Below, one piece after another: positions 26,518 to 33,562 of a stretch of 35,568 bases of DNA. A program made the translations under genes and the position numbers. Source of the DNA: Brevinematales bacterium (GTDB lineage Bacteria; Spirochaetota; Brevinematia; Brevinematales; Thermospiraceae); contig JABLXN010000019.1 of assembly GCA_013177995.1 (NCBI GenBank), positions 1-35,568 of the forward strand, in the 5' to 3' direction. Below the pieces are notes generated by a model. It searched no databases. It saw only the letters and a list, made by a program, of their open reading frames with translations, and had not been told where the DNA came from. Position 1 is the stretch's first letter. Each line of letters starts with the position of its first letter.

Positions 26518-26877
26518 ATGAAACGGTTGGTTATGATTGGATTAGGAGTCGTGATGGCGTTTGGTATAGGGTATAGTGATCTCTCCAAACGTCCTCAAAC
26601 CAATATCACAGGGCTTCTCATTGCCGTGGGCAATGAACCTTTTGTCTCCTTTGCCATCAAGGTAAATGAAACCAATACCCTTCTCATTCATCCGGCCTTC
26701 CAGCAGAAGGTGAAGAAGCTTGCTCAGATCACCTATGAATGGAGAGGATATATCTACACGGGACAGGAGCTTTTAGACGCCTCTACGTCCGCTTCCATGA
26801 AAAAAGCCAATGCCCTTGTACTCTCTAACCAGGTATATTTTGTTCCCATGAAATGGAAAAAGGCCAAGAGCAGGTAG
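26518..26877 (+). CDS. Small exported protein of unknown function
   Basis: A 119-residue protein with a signal peptide (MKRLVMIGLGVVMAFGIGYS) and no lipobox. The mature part starts DLSKRPQTN and contains mixed strands and helices (GLLIAVGNEPFVSFAIKVNE, LLIHPAFQQKVKKL); the C-terminus is basic (MKWKKAKSR). I recognise no family. AGAGGAG precedes the ATG. The next gene starts 6 nt after its TAG, so the two are in one operon. Confidence 0.68.
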   Translation: MKRLVMIGLGVVMAFGIGYSDLSKRPQTNITGLLIAVGNEPFVSFAIKVNETNTLLIHPAFQQKVKKLAQITYEWRGYIYTGQELLDASTSASMKKANALVLSNQVYFVPMKWKKAKSR

Positions 26878-26883
26878 GATGAG

Positions 26884-27441
26884 ATGAAAAAGTGGCTTGC
26901 CATCAGTGGGCTTCTTCTGGTTTTTGTGGGGTGTGGGCCATCACAGAAGCCGGAGGTTTCTTCTGGACAGAGATCAGGGGATGTGTACCGTTTCAGTGAC
27001 CGTCCCTATGATACTGTCAAGGGAGTGGATAGAGAATTGTACAATTACCTTTTCAATATCATCCGTAACAAGCTTATCTACTATGTACTTGAAAGTTATC
27101 CACAGGCATCTGAGCCTTTTGGGGTAGTCCTTGAACTGGATATTTCAGGGAGTGGACGTGGTTTAGGGGAAAGAAGGCAGGCTCCTGCTATTCGCGGATG
27201 GTTTCTCTTTGAGAGGGATGCTGTCCCTGTCGAAGAGAGTTTTCTTATGGCTTACAGGGCCCAAAACCTTCCTGAAATGTACAGGGACTTAGCTAAAGCT
27301 ACCTTTTGGGTGGAGAAACAGGATAGCGAGTCATACCGGGTGTTTGTGAGGTACTGGAACAAAACCGTTATCAGGGAGTTTCTTCATCTTGTGAAACGAA
27401 GTGGAGGAAGCTATACCGTTGTACACACAGAGGCTTTGTAA
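26884..27441 (+). CDS. Lipoprotein of unknown function
   Basis: A 185-residue lipoprotein with lipobox VFVGC (Cys17). The mature protein contains an amphipathic segment, DRELYNYLFNIIRNKLIYYVLES, and an arginine/glycine-rich loop, SGSGRGLGERRQAP. The C-terminal half looks alpha/beta. No catalytic motif is visible and I cannot name a family. It lies between two other exported proteins, so a shared envelope process is plausible. Confidence 0.68.
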   Translation: MKKWLAISGLLLVFVGCGPSQKPEVSSGQRSGDVYRFSDRPYDTVKGVDRELYNYLFNIIRNKLIYYVLESYPQASEPFGVVLELDISGSGRGLGERRQAPAIRGWFLFERDAVPVEESFLMAYRAQNLPEMYRDLAKATFWVEKQDSESYRVFVRYWNKTVIREFLHLVKRSGGSYTVVHTEAL

Positions 27442-27444
27442 ACC

Positions 27445-28089
27445 ATGGGAACGAATACTCTCTGGCAGAGGAGAGGCATGAGCCTTCTCTCTTTTCTTGT
27501 GGTGGGTTTCATGTATGGTGGAACTCTCTATGAGGAGAGACAGGGAGGACAAAAAAGAATCTTTCGTCTTGAAGAAGAAAAAACTTCTCAAGGAATACGG
27601 GTAGTGGCAACGAGTACAGAGGAAACCCATGTCTTCTGGTTGGATGAACGCCACACGACCCAGAAATGGTTTTTTACCAACAAGAATACCCAGTTTGTCA
27701 TTGAGCGAGAAAAAAATAGGCTGGTAAGAAAAGAGCGTGGTATGGTGGTGACAAACTACACGATTGATGATGCCCCCTGGTATCAGTTTGTTGAGGTGAG
27801 CTTTCGGCCATGGATTTTGTCAGGAGAAAAGAATACAGGCATCTTCTGGATTATCCAGCCAGGGGTGATGACCCTCCATCGAATGGTGGCAAAAAAAGAA
27901 GGAGAAGAAACTCTCGAGATAGGGGGACAAAGAATTCCTGCCGTGAAGGTACGTATGACACTTCCTGGCGCTGCCTCAGCGTTCTGGGGAGCATGGTACT
28001 GGTTTGATAAAAGTGGCGTCTTCCTTCGCTACGAAGGGATCCGTCTTGTTGGTCAACCAAAAACTTTTGTCGAGAGACTATCCCCCTGA
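27445..28089 (+). CDS. Exported protein of unknown function
   Basis: A 214-residue protein with an N-terminal hydrophobic stretch (MSLLSFLVVGFMYGG) preceded by WQRRG, which looks like a signal peptide. The mature part is rich in beta strands. It resembles in outline periplasmic domains that handle outer-membrane lipids or polysaccharides (YEERQGGQKRIFRLEEE, IGGQRIPAVKVRMTLPG, YWFDKSGVFLRYEG), but that is weak. Start choice is uncertain. ATG 27445 keeps the positive N-region but has a poor ribosome site; ATG 27478 has AGAGGAG 4 nt upstream. Its TGA abuts the TGA of the convergent gene, forming TGATCA. Confidence 0.65.
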   Translation: MGTNTLWQRRGMSLLSFLVVGFMYGGTLYEERQGGQKRIFRLEEEKTSQGIRVVATSTEETHVFWLDERHTTQKWFFTNKNTQFVIEREKNRLVRKERGMVVTNYTIDDAPWYQFVEVSFRPWILSGEKNTGIFWIIQPGVMTLHRMVAKKEGEETLEIGGQRIPAVKVRMTLPGAASAFWGAWYWFDKSGVFLRYEGIRLVGQPKTFVERLSP

Positions 28090-29097
28090 TCAAGCAGAAA
28101 AGACAATATCAATAGAAGGAAATCCTATCACAAAACCAGAAACCACTTCGTCTTCCTCCTGATAGGGAGTAAAGATTTCTCCTGCCGTGCCGTAAAGACT
28201 TCGATTGGATTCAATGATAAAGGCCGACTGAATATATCCCATCCCCGCGGAGTATTTTCCCTCTTCTATGTGGTACATTTGCTTCTGAACAATACGAAGC
28301 TGCCCATGAACCGTGGCATAATAAGGGAAAAACGAGGTGTGCGTTCCGGAGCCTATGAGAAGAAAATAGGGAGAGAGCATCCAGTACTCATCAAAATCCT
28401 CCTCAAAGGCAAGTGGCCAGAGTTTTTCTCTTTCTATGGGATCATATTCATAGGACAAGAAAGCAAGAATTTCATCTTTACAATCAGGATAGGTTTTCAT
28501 CTCAAATTCCTGCCGTAAATCAAAGCGGGCAATACGCCGGCCAAGTTCTATTTTTTTTGCAATGATCTCCTGTTTTGATTTTTCCAGTACTCCCTTATTC
28601 TTGACATGAATATGAAGCTCATTATTCTCCGCGGTCATGGTAATCACCACCTGAAGATCTGGATCAATATAGAGAAGTGGACTCCCATCTGGGAGAACAG
28701 CCTTTTCCTGAAGAATTCGTCCCATAATATCCATGGAGAGCGGACTCTCACTATCAGGAATAAGCCCTACCTCAGCCGCAAGGTGCAGAACATTCTGTTT
28801 CTCAGCGTTTTTGATAAACTCCCGAAGAAGGGGATCTACCTTGATAGAGAGGTCAGGAATATAGGCATTGAGCATCTCGTGGAGCCTTTCAAAAACAAAA
28901 GCCTCCTGGGAAGAAAAGAATCGAAACTCACAGGAGAGCCTTTTTTTGCCTATCTCTGTGATGGTGGGAATCCAGTCCGAAGACGTGGGAGTCGCCGCAG
29001 AAAAATGGAATTCTCTCTCCTGAAACTTCACAACAAGAGGAAAGCTCTCCCACTTTCCGGATGGACGTTCCGAGAGGATGGTAACCTTGGTTTTCAT
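28090..29097 (-). CDS. Cytoplasmic-type protein of unknown function
   Basis: A 335-residue protein without signal peptide or membrane helix, which I do not recognise. Mixed helix and strand content, an acidic central region (YDPIEREKLWPLAFEEDFDEYW) and repeated aromatic strands (FFPYYATVHGQLRIVQKQMYHI) are evident. The last 60 residues look like a beta sandwich (YSAGMGYIQSAFIIESNRSL). AAGGAGAG lies 5 nt before the ATG. It follows the gene at 29113 by 15 nt, and the two form an operon with the promoter at 29748. Confidence 0.65.
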   Translation of the reverse strand: MKTKVTILSERPSGKWESFPLVVKFQEREFHFSAATPTSSDWIPTITEIGKKRLSCEFRFFSSQEAFVFERLHEMLNAYIPDLSIKVDPLLREFIKNAEKQNVLHLAAEVGLIPDSESPLSMDIMGRILQEKAVLPDGSPLLYIDPDLQVVITMTAENNELHIHVKNKGVLEKSKQEIIAKKIELGRRIARFDLRQEFEMKTYPDCKDEILAFLSYEYDPIEREKLWPLAFEEDFDEYWMLSPYFLLIGSGTHTSFFPYYATVHGQLRIVQKQMYHIEEGKYSAGMGYIQSAFIIESNRSLYGTAGEIFTPYQEEDEVVSGFVIGFPSIDIVFSA

Positions 29098-29112
29098 ACA
29101 AACTCTCCTTGT

Positions 29113-29730
29113 TTATGGGTAGAAAAATCGAATGCTTGTGATCGTTCCCACCACAGGGGTGGTAAAATGATACGGAAAATGAGGAAACTGGGCATGCCGC
29201 CACCGCAGTCTATCCCCCGTTCCCTTTTCCCAGCTATCATAAAACATGGTATAGCCCGTCCAGCGGGAATTGTCCATTTCAAGGACAATGGTCTTGAGCC
29301 AGGAAAGATCCCCATACCCCTGATTGGTACGATTGTCCCAGGTGAGGCATCGTATCTCATGAGGGATAAACTCATGCCAGGTATTGCTGATAGTGCTAAT
29401 ACGCCAGGAGAGAATATCAATCCTGGCAACATCATAGAGAGAAAAGATAAGTATCTGCAAAGAATTTTGCGAGGTATTGGTAAGCACTATCTTCGGAGAA
29501 CCGGCAAGCTTCCAGAGTCCTTCGTACCTATTGGTCACCCCATAGAGAGAAACTTCCACCCTGAAAAGGTGCATCTCAGGGAAGGTGTTGGTCGGGATAT
29601 CCCATCTTGTGAGTTCTTTCTCAGGCCATTTTACGTCGTTTATCTCAGGAGAAGGCACAACAGGTTCAACAGGCATCTTGGGCCCGGAAATTTCGGCAAG
29701 AAGAAAAAAGACCAACAGGATTTTCATCAT
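29113..29730 (-). CDS. Exported protein of unknown function
   Basis: A 205-residue protein with a short signal peptide (MMKILLVFFLLAEISG) and a proline-rich start of the mature chain (PKMPVEPVVPSPE). The remainder is rich in Trp, Tyr and Thr and looks like a beta sandwich (RVEVSLYGVTNRYEGLWKL, KTIVLEMDNSRWTGYTMFY). There is no cysteine for lipidation. Two adjacent ATG codons can serve; the first (29730) is 3 nt after AAAGGAG, the second (29727) 6 nt. It is first in an operon with the gene at 28090. Confidence 0.65.
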   Translation of the reverse strand: MMKILLVFFLLAEISGPKMPVEPVVPSPEINDVKWPEKELTRWDIPTNTFPEMHLFRVEVSLYGVTNRYEGLWKLAGSPKIVLTNTSQNSLQILIFSLYDVARIDILSWRISTISNTWHEFIPHEIRCLTWDNRTNQGYGDLSWLKTIVLEMDNSRWTGYTMFYDSWEKGTGDRLRWRHAQFPHFPYHFTTPVVGTITSIRFFYP

Positions 29731-29747
29731 GACTCCTTTCTTGTTTC

Positions 29748-29775
29748 ATTGTAATGCCAGAAGAAAAAAAAATCA
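29748..29775 (-). promoter_or_regulatory. Promoter of the 29113-28090 operon
   Basis: On the minus strand TTGATT (29770-29775) and TACAAT (29748-29753) are separated by 16 bp. Repeat family 2 copy B lies about 60 bp upstream. The -35 TTGATT is the same hexamer as in the dapB promoter, which also carries that repeat. Confidence 0.65.
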
Positions 29776-29814
29776 ACTGATAAGATTTTTCTCAAAGAGA
29801 AAAAAATATGCCCC

Positions 29815-29899
29815 TTGTCGTTCCACATATGAAACTGAATACCTATTTCCACATTTCTTAATGAACAGGGAAATAACACGAGAAAGCTCTGTTCTTTCA
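29815..29899 (-). repeat. Dispersed repeat family 2, copy B
   Basis: Read on the minus strand this matches 50-128: AACAGA-GCTTT, then GTTCAT, GAAATGTGGAAATAG, TATTCAGTTTCATATG and TGTGGAACGACA. Identity is very high over the inner 50 bp and lower outside. End positions are good to within one or two bases. Confidence 0.7.
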
Positions 29900-29945
29900 C
29901 TCCTTTTTTTTCTGTACCCCACTTCGACTTCGCTCAGTATCCACC

Positions 29946-30216
29946 GGGCCGCTTTTGCGGTCGTGTGTCTTTTGCCGCAAGGGGAAAGTCCTTCCGAAGT
30001 GAGGGTGCGTATCAGTTGAAAGTTGAAAGTTTGTAAAGTTTATAAAGTTAGTCGCAGGACTCAGGAGGACGAGTTGTGGTTGCCGAAGTCCCGAGGACGA
30101 GGCAATGTCGCCCACGGAGGAAGGACTTTCCCGGAAAGAGAAGATGTCTTTCTGTTTGCCCGCAAAAGCGGCCCATTGTCCGTCCGAGGCGCATGCGTAG
30201 CATGCGACGAGGACAA
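29946..30216. repeat. Large nested inverted-repeat structure
   Basis: An outer 15-bp pair, GGGCCGCTTTTGCGG (29946-29960) with its exact complement (30160-30174), encloses an inner 14-bp pair, GGGAAAGTCCTTCC (29982-29995) with its complement (30119-30132). Directly adjacent, a hairpin at 30176-30216 has outer TTGTCC/GGACAA and inner CGCATGC-GTA-GCATGCG. The centre holds AT-rich GTTGAAAGTTGAAAG-like sequence. GACTTCGCTCAG just before it (29926-29937) is of a kind often found in intergenic repeats. No protein is credible here. It may be a mobile-element remnant or a structured RNA. Confidence 0.6.
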
Positions 30217-30284
30217 CGCCCCTTTTGCCCGTACGGGAGTGCTTTGTGAAAGAAGAAAAATGGATAACAAAAATAGCCCAAAAC

Positions 30285-30485
30285 GAGACCCTTGCATGGG
30301 TGTTTTCTTCCCCTGTTTGGGTCAGGGGCTACGCCCCTCTCCCCCGATTTTTCTGTTCACAAGGGCTGGTTTGTCTTTTTTATTCAAAAAAATCGGTTTA
30401 TTTATTACGGCAAGGAACATTTTGATACTAATTTTTGTTTCTTTATTACTTTTTTGAGACCTTTGCACATTCGTGCAAAGGTCTC
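30285..30485 (+). mobile_element. 201-bp MITE-like repeat element, copy 2
   Basis: Bounded by GAGACCCTTGC (30285-30295) and GCAAAGGTCTC (30475-30485), the same length as copy 1. The hairpin AGGGGC-TAC-GCCCCT (30324-30338) keeps the stem of copy 1 with a different loop. The 3' hairpin (30456-30485) is a perfect 13-bp stem with loop ATTC. The five bases outside each end are AAAAC, a possible target-site duplication. It lies between the inverted-repeat structure and the ABC-transporter promoter. Confidence 0.78.
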
Positions 30486-30509
30486 AAAACTAAAAAAGAA
30501 AAGATGGTC

Positions 30510-30566
30510 GAACAACTATTCAGTTTTTGTGTGAAGATAACCATTCTGTATGAATGTGGAACGACA
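30510..30566 (+). repeat. Dispersed repeat family 2, copy C (partial)
   Basis: Contains ACTATTCAGTTTT near 30514 and the full box TGTGGAACGACA at 30555-30566, but the segment between them differs from copies A and B. The -10 of the next promoter is 52 bp after the box, against 50 bp in copy A. Confidence 0.5.
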
Positions 30567-30595
30567 AAGAAAAAGAATATACCCTCCCCTGTTTT

Positions 30596-30624
30596 TTGCT
30601 ATCAAGAAAACTTTATGCTATAAT
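30596..30624 (+). promoter_or_regulatory. Promoter of the ABC transporter-Omp85 operon
   Basis: TTGCTA (30596-30601), a 17-bp spacer and a perfect TATAAT (30619-30624). The ribosome site AAGGAG is at 30632-30637, so the leader is only about 13 nt. Confidence 0.72.
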
Positions 30625-30643
30625 AACAGCGAAGGAGTGGTAC

Positions 30644-31555
30644 ATGTCAGAGCCAGCCATCATTGTTGAGGGTGTGAGCAAGTCTTATGGGGGTTTTCAA
30701 GCCCTGAAACAGGTCTCTTTTACAGTGGAAAAGGGGGAGTGCTACGCTTTTCTTGGCCCCAACGGAGCAGGGAAAACAACCATGATGAAAATCCTCTACG
30801 GAAGGGTCTCTCACCATCCCTCAGAAGGGACCATCAAGGTTTTCGGGCTGGATCCTCATCGCAACTCCCTTGCTATCAGGTCTATCACCGGTATCGTTCC
30901 TCAGGATGATAACCTTGACTATGAATTGACCGTCGAAGAAAACCTTTTGATTTACAGTCGCTATTATGGCCTTGAGAAACACCTTGCCAGATCGAGAATA
31001 GACGATCTTTTGGATTTTATGGAGATTGCCGACAAGCGAAAGGCCAATATCCGGGAACTCTCAGGAGGTATGAGACGACGATTGATTATTGCCCGGGCTC
31101 TTCTTCATTCGCCCCAGCTACTTATTTTAGACGAACCTACCACAGGACTTGACCCCCAGGTGAGACACCATATCTGGGACAAACTTCGTGTTCTGCTTAG
31201 AGAAGGGGTAACCATCCTTCTCACCACTCACTATATGGATGAGGCGTTTCAGATAGCGGATAGGCTCCTCATTCTCCATGAGGGCCAGAAAATCACCGAA
31301 GGAAAACCTTCTGAACTCATCAAGGCCCACATTGAACCTTATGTGTATGAACTCCCCAATGAAAAGGCTACTCTCTGTACCCCAAAGGGGTATGTGAGAA
31401 TAGAAAAATCAGGAGAGATGATCCGTTACTATGCCCATGATATCAGTGTTCTTCAACACCTTGCTGAATGTTTTCCGCCAGGGACTGGTTTCATCCGTCA
31501 GGCAAACTTAGAAGATGTTTTTTTGAAACTCACAGGGAGAGAACTCCATGAATAA
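30644..31555 (+). CDS. ABC transporter ATP-binding protein (NodI/DrrA-like)
   Basis: A 303-residue ATPase. Walker A GPNGAGKTT lies at about residues 38-46, the Q-loop at VPQDD, the signature at LSGGMRRR, Walker B at LLILDEPTTGLDP and the switch histidine at TTHYMDEA. It resembles the NodI/DrrA/CcmA branch, which powers ABC-2 type exporters of lipids, oligosaccharides or drugs. The last 70 residues form the accessory C-terminal domain usual in that branch. The ATG at 30644 has AAGGAG 6 nt upstream; an earlier ATG at 30554 lies before the promoter. The stop overlaps the permease start by 8 nt. Confidence 0.92.
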   Translation: MSEPAIIVEGVSKSYGGFQALKQVSFTVEKGECYAFLGPNGAGKTTMMKILYGRVSHHPSEGTIKVFGLDPHRNSLAIRSITGIVPQDDNLDYELTVEENLLIYSRYYGLEKHLARSRIDDLLDFMEIADKRKANIRELSGGMRRRLIIARALLHSPQLLILDEPTTGLDPQVRHHIWDKLRVLLREGVTILLTTHYMDEAFQIADRLLILHEGQKITEGKPSELIKAHIEPYVYELPNEKATLCTPKGYVRIEKSGEMIRYYAHDISVLQHLAECFPPGTGFIRQANLEDVFLKLTGRELHE

Positions 31556-32318
31556 GACGCACCATCCCTTTCAACGCATCCTCAGTGTATGGTATCGACA
31601 TTTCCGTGTTTACACCAGCCATCTCCTCAGCAATGGTTTTCCCCCATTTTTTGAACCTTTGATCTTCTTGGCGGGGATTGGGCTTGGCCTTGGTCAGGTT
31701 ATCCGGGAGATGGACGGCATCCCCTATTTGGATTTTTTGGCCAGCGGGCTATGTATCTCCACAGCGATGATGACAGCGGCTTATGAATGTACCTTTGGCA
31801 GTTTCATCAGGTTAGAGTACGAAAAGATCTACGATGGCATCCTTGCCGCTCCCATTGCCCTTGCTGAGATGGTAATCGGGGAGATCCTCTGGGCTGGAAG
31901 CAAGGGGTTTTTCTTTTCCTTTGCCGTGGTAAGCGTGGTTTCTCTTTTTGGACTTCTCCGAACCCCATGGGTAGTGGCTATTCCTTTTGTAGGTTTTCTC
32001 ACAGGAGTTTTCTTTGCTTCGCTTAGCCTTTTTATCACCTCATTTGTCAAAAACATTGACCATTTCAGTTTCTATATGACAGGATTTCTCTCGCCCATGT
32101 TCTTTTTTTCAGGTATTGTTTTTCCAACCTCTTCACTTCCAGGGTGGCTCATACCGATGACTGAAGTACTTCCCCTCACTCACGCGGTGAGACTTGCCAG
32201 GGGTATCCTCTTCCAGAGGCCTCAACTGCTCGTGTGGGATAGTCTTTTTCTGGTTGGAGGGATTCTTCTTTTCACCATGCTGAGTATTCGGGGAATAGAA
32301 AAACGAATGATTCAATAA
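31548..32318 (+). CDS. ABC-2 type transporter permease (NodJ-like)
   Basis: A 256-residue inner-membrane protein with about six hydrophobic segments, typical of ABC-2 permeases. FFEPLIFLAGIGLGLG, LEYEKIYDGILAAPIALAEMVIGEI and MTGFLSPMFFFSGIVFPTSSLP are the characteristic blocks; the last corresponds to the ABC-2 signature. NodJ-type permeases are similar in size and wording. It forms an exporter with the upstream ATPase. The start overlaps that gene by 8 nt. The cargo is unknown. Confidence 0.9.
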   Translation: MNKTHHPFQRILSVWYRHFRVYTSHLLSNGFPPFFEPLIFLAGIGLGLGQVIREMDGIPYLDFLASGLCISTAMMTAAYECTFGSFIRLEYEKIYDGILAAPIALAEMVIGEILWAGSKGFFFSFAVVSVVSLFGLLRTPWVVAIPFVGFLTGVFFASLSLFITSFVKNIDHFSFYMTGFLSPMFFFSGIVFPTSSLPGWLIPMTEVLPLTHAVRLARGILFQRPQLLVWDSLFLVGGILLFTMLSIRGIEKRMIQ

Positions 32319-32330
32319 CAAGGAGAATAT

Positions 32331-33509
32331 ATGAAATGGGTATGGTATTTTGTTTTGCTGTTTCTTGCTATCGAAAATCTCTTTGGTATCACCATTGGAC
32401 GCATTTTTATCCGCGGGAATAGTGAAACCGACCCACAAACGATCCTTTTCTTTTTCCAAGAATATAAAGAGGGCAAAGAGTTTACCAAAAATGAACTTGA
32501 CACAGTTCTCAGTAACTGGGTACGCCGTTTGGAGAGAACCGGATGGTTTCGCAATATCCGGGCGACGACAGAAGAAACAAACGAAAATCAAGTGGACGTC
32601 TCACTGGAACTCACCGAACGATTTTTCTATACGGCTCAACTCTTCGACCATGCCATCGGGTTTGGAAAGCAAAACCTCTGGGGAAAAGGAAAAGAAATCT
32701 TCTTTGAGGTCGGTCCTCTTCAAAAAAAGATCACCCTCACCGATCATATGTATCACTTCTGGCCTCTTTTCTATCAGGTGTCCATAGGAACTACCGAAGA
32801 ATCTCTTGTAGAATATAGCGAGGATTTCTACAGGACCATCCCGACCCTGCGACAAAAGGGAGAGGCCATTATAGGCTGGTACCTCCGTCCTGATCATACC
32901 CTCAAGGGGGGCTTTTCTGGTCAGATTATCATGCAAACAAACCAGATGCCTTTAGAAACCGTCTCTTCTCTCTCCCTCGGATACCTCATCGATACCCGGC
33001 GTGGCTATCCGGCTTTCTCCTCAGGATGGCACTGGGAGAATACCATCCGTCTCTTTGTCCCCATGTATGCCATTTCGTGGGAAAGCACCGCTTCCACCCA
33101 TACCCCCATAGGAAAAACCTGGCAGATAGGGGCAAAATGGCATCACGGTCTTAGCTACGGCTCTCTTCCAGCCTCGGGAAAATATCTTCTTCGCACGATC
33201 AACGGTCTCCATACCCTTTCGCAGGAAAGAGGACTTTTAGGAGACAACTGCTGGGATGCTCACGGAGAGATCCGGTGGAAGTTCTGGGATGTTATCCCCT
33301 TTCTCATCTTTGATATCCAGCTTGAGGCAGTGGGTTTTCTTGAGGCAGGAGAAGCCTGGACGATGTGGGAAGAATTCGGCAAACACATCTTTGTCGTGTA
33401 TGGGGCCGGACTCCGCATCTACGTTGATCGTTTTGCCATCAGAACAGAGGCCGGTATTGACCAGAGAGGAGAAACTTCTGTTTTGAGTTCATTTGAACTT
33501 CCTTTTTAG
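32331..33509 (+). CDS. Omp85-family outer-membrane protein with one POTRA domain
   Basis: A 392-residue protein with a signal peptide (MKWVWYFVLLFLAIENLFG). One POTRA-like domain spans about residues 20-98 (TIGRIFIRGNSETDPQTI ... LERTGWFRNIR ... VDVSLELTER). A beta-barrel follows and ends in a C-terminal phenylalanine (SSFELPF), the signal recognised by the Bam machinery. VGFLEAGEAW and GAGLRIYVDRFAIRTEAGID match the last strands of the Omp85/surface-antigen barrel. BamA has five POTRAs, so this is a reduced relative rather than BamA. It starts 12 nt after the permease gene behind AAGGAG. That suggests an export path with the ABC transporter. Confidence 0.8.
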   Translation: MKWVWYFVLLFLAIENLFGITIGRIFIRGNSETDPQTILFFFQEYKEGKEFTKNELDTVLSNWVRRLERTGWFRNIRATTEETNENQVDVSLELTERFFYTAQLFDHAIGFGKQNLWGKGKEIFFEVGPLQKKITLTDHMYHFWPLFYQVSIGTTEESLVEYSEDFYRTIPTLRQKGEAIIGWYLRPDHTLKGGFSGQIIMQTNQMPLETVSSLSLGYLIDTRRGYPAFSSGWHWENTIRLFVPMYAISWESTASTHTPIGKTWQIGAKWHHGLSYGSLPASGKYLLRTINGLHTLSQERGLLGDNCWDAHGEIRWKFWDVIPFLIFDIQLEAVGFLEAGEAWTMWEEFGKHIFVVYGAGLRIYVDRFAIRTEAGIDQRGETSVLSSFELPF

Positions 33510-33528
33510 CGAGGTGAAAACGTAATAC

Positions 33529-33534
33529 TATAAT
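33529..33534 (+). promoter_or_regulatory. -10 element of the SpoIIE-type phosphatase gene
   Basis: A perfect TATAAT lies 28 bp before the start codon, with no convincing -35 at the expected distance (TTAGCG). It may need an activator, or the gene may be read from the Omp85 operon. Confidence 0.45.
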
Positions 33535-33562
33535 AAAGGGAACTCCAAAAAAAGGGGGCTCT

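Noticed and set aside
28606-29754. Plus-strand open frame of 382 codons
   Set aside because: It is antisense to two minus-strand genes that have ribosome sites, a signal peptide and a promoter. Its product is unusually rich in Arg, Lys and Pro, as shadow frames here are.
29981-30140. Possible RNase P RNA, because of GGGAAAGTCC
   Set aside because: The remaining conserved blocks of RNase P RNA are missing, and the motif is explained as one arm of the inverted repeat.
30023-30457. Open frames through the inverted repeat and the 201-bp element
   Set aside because: The region is built of repeats. Frames on both strands are equally open, no ribosome site fits, and copy 1 of the element does not keep the frame.
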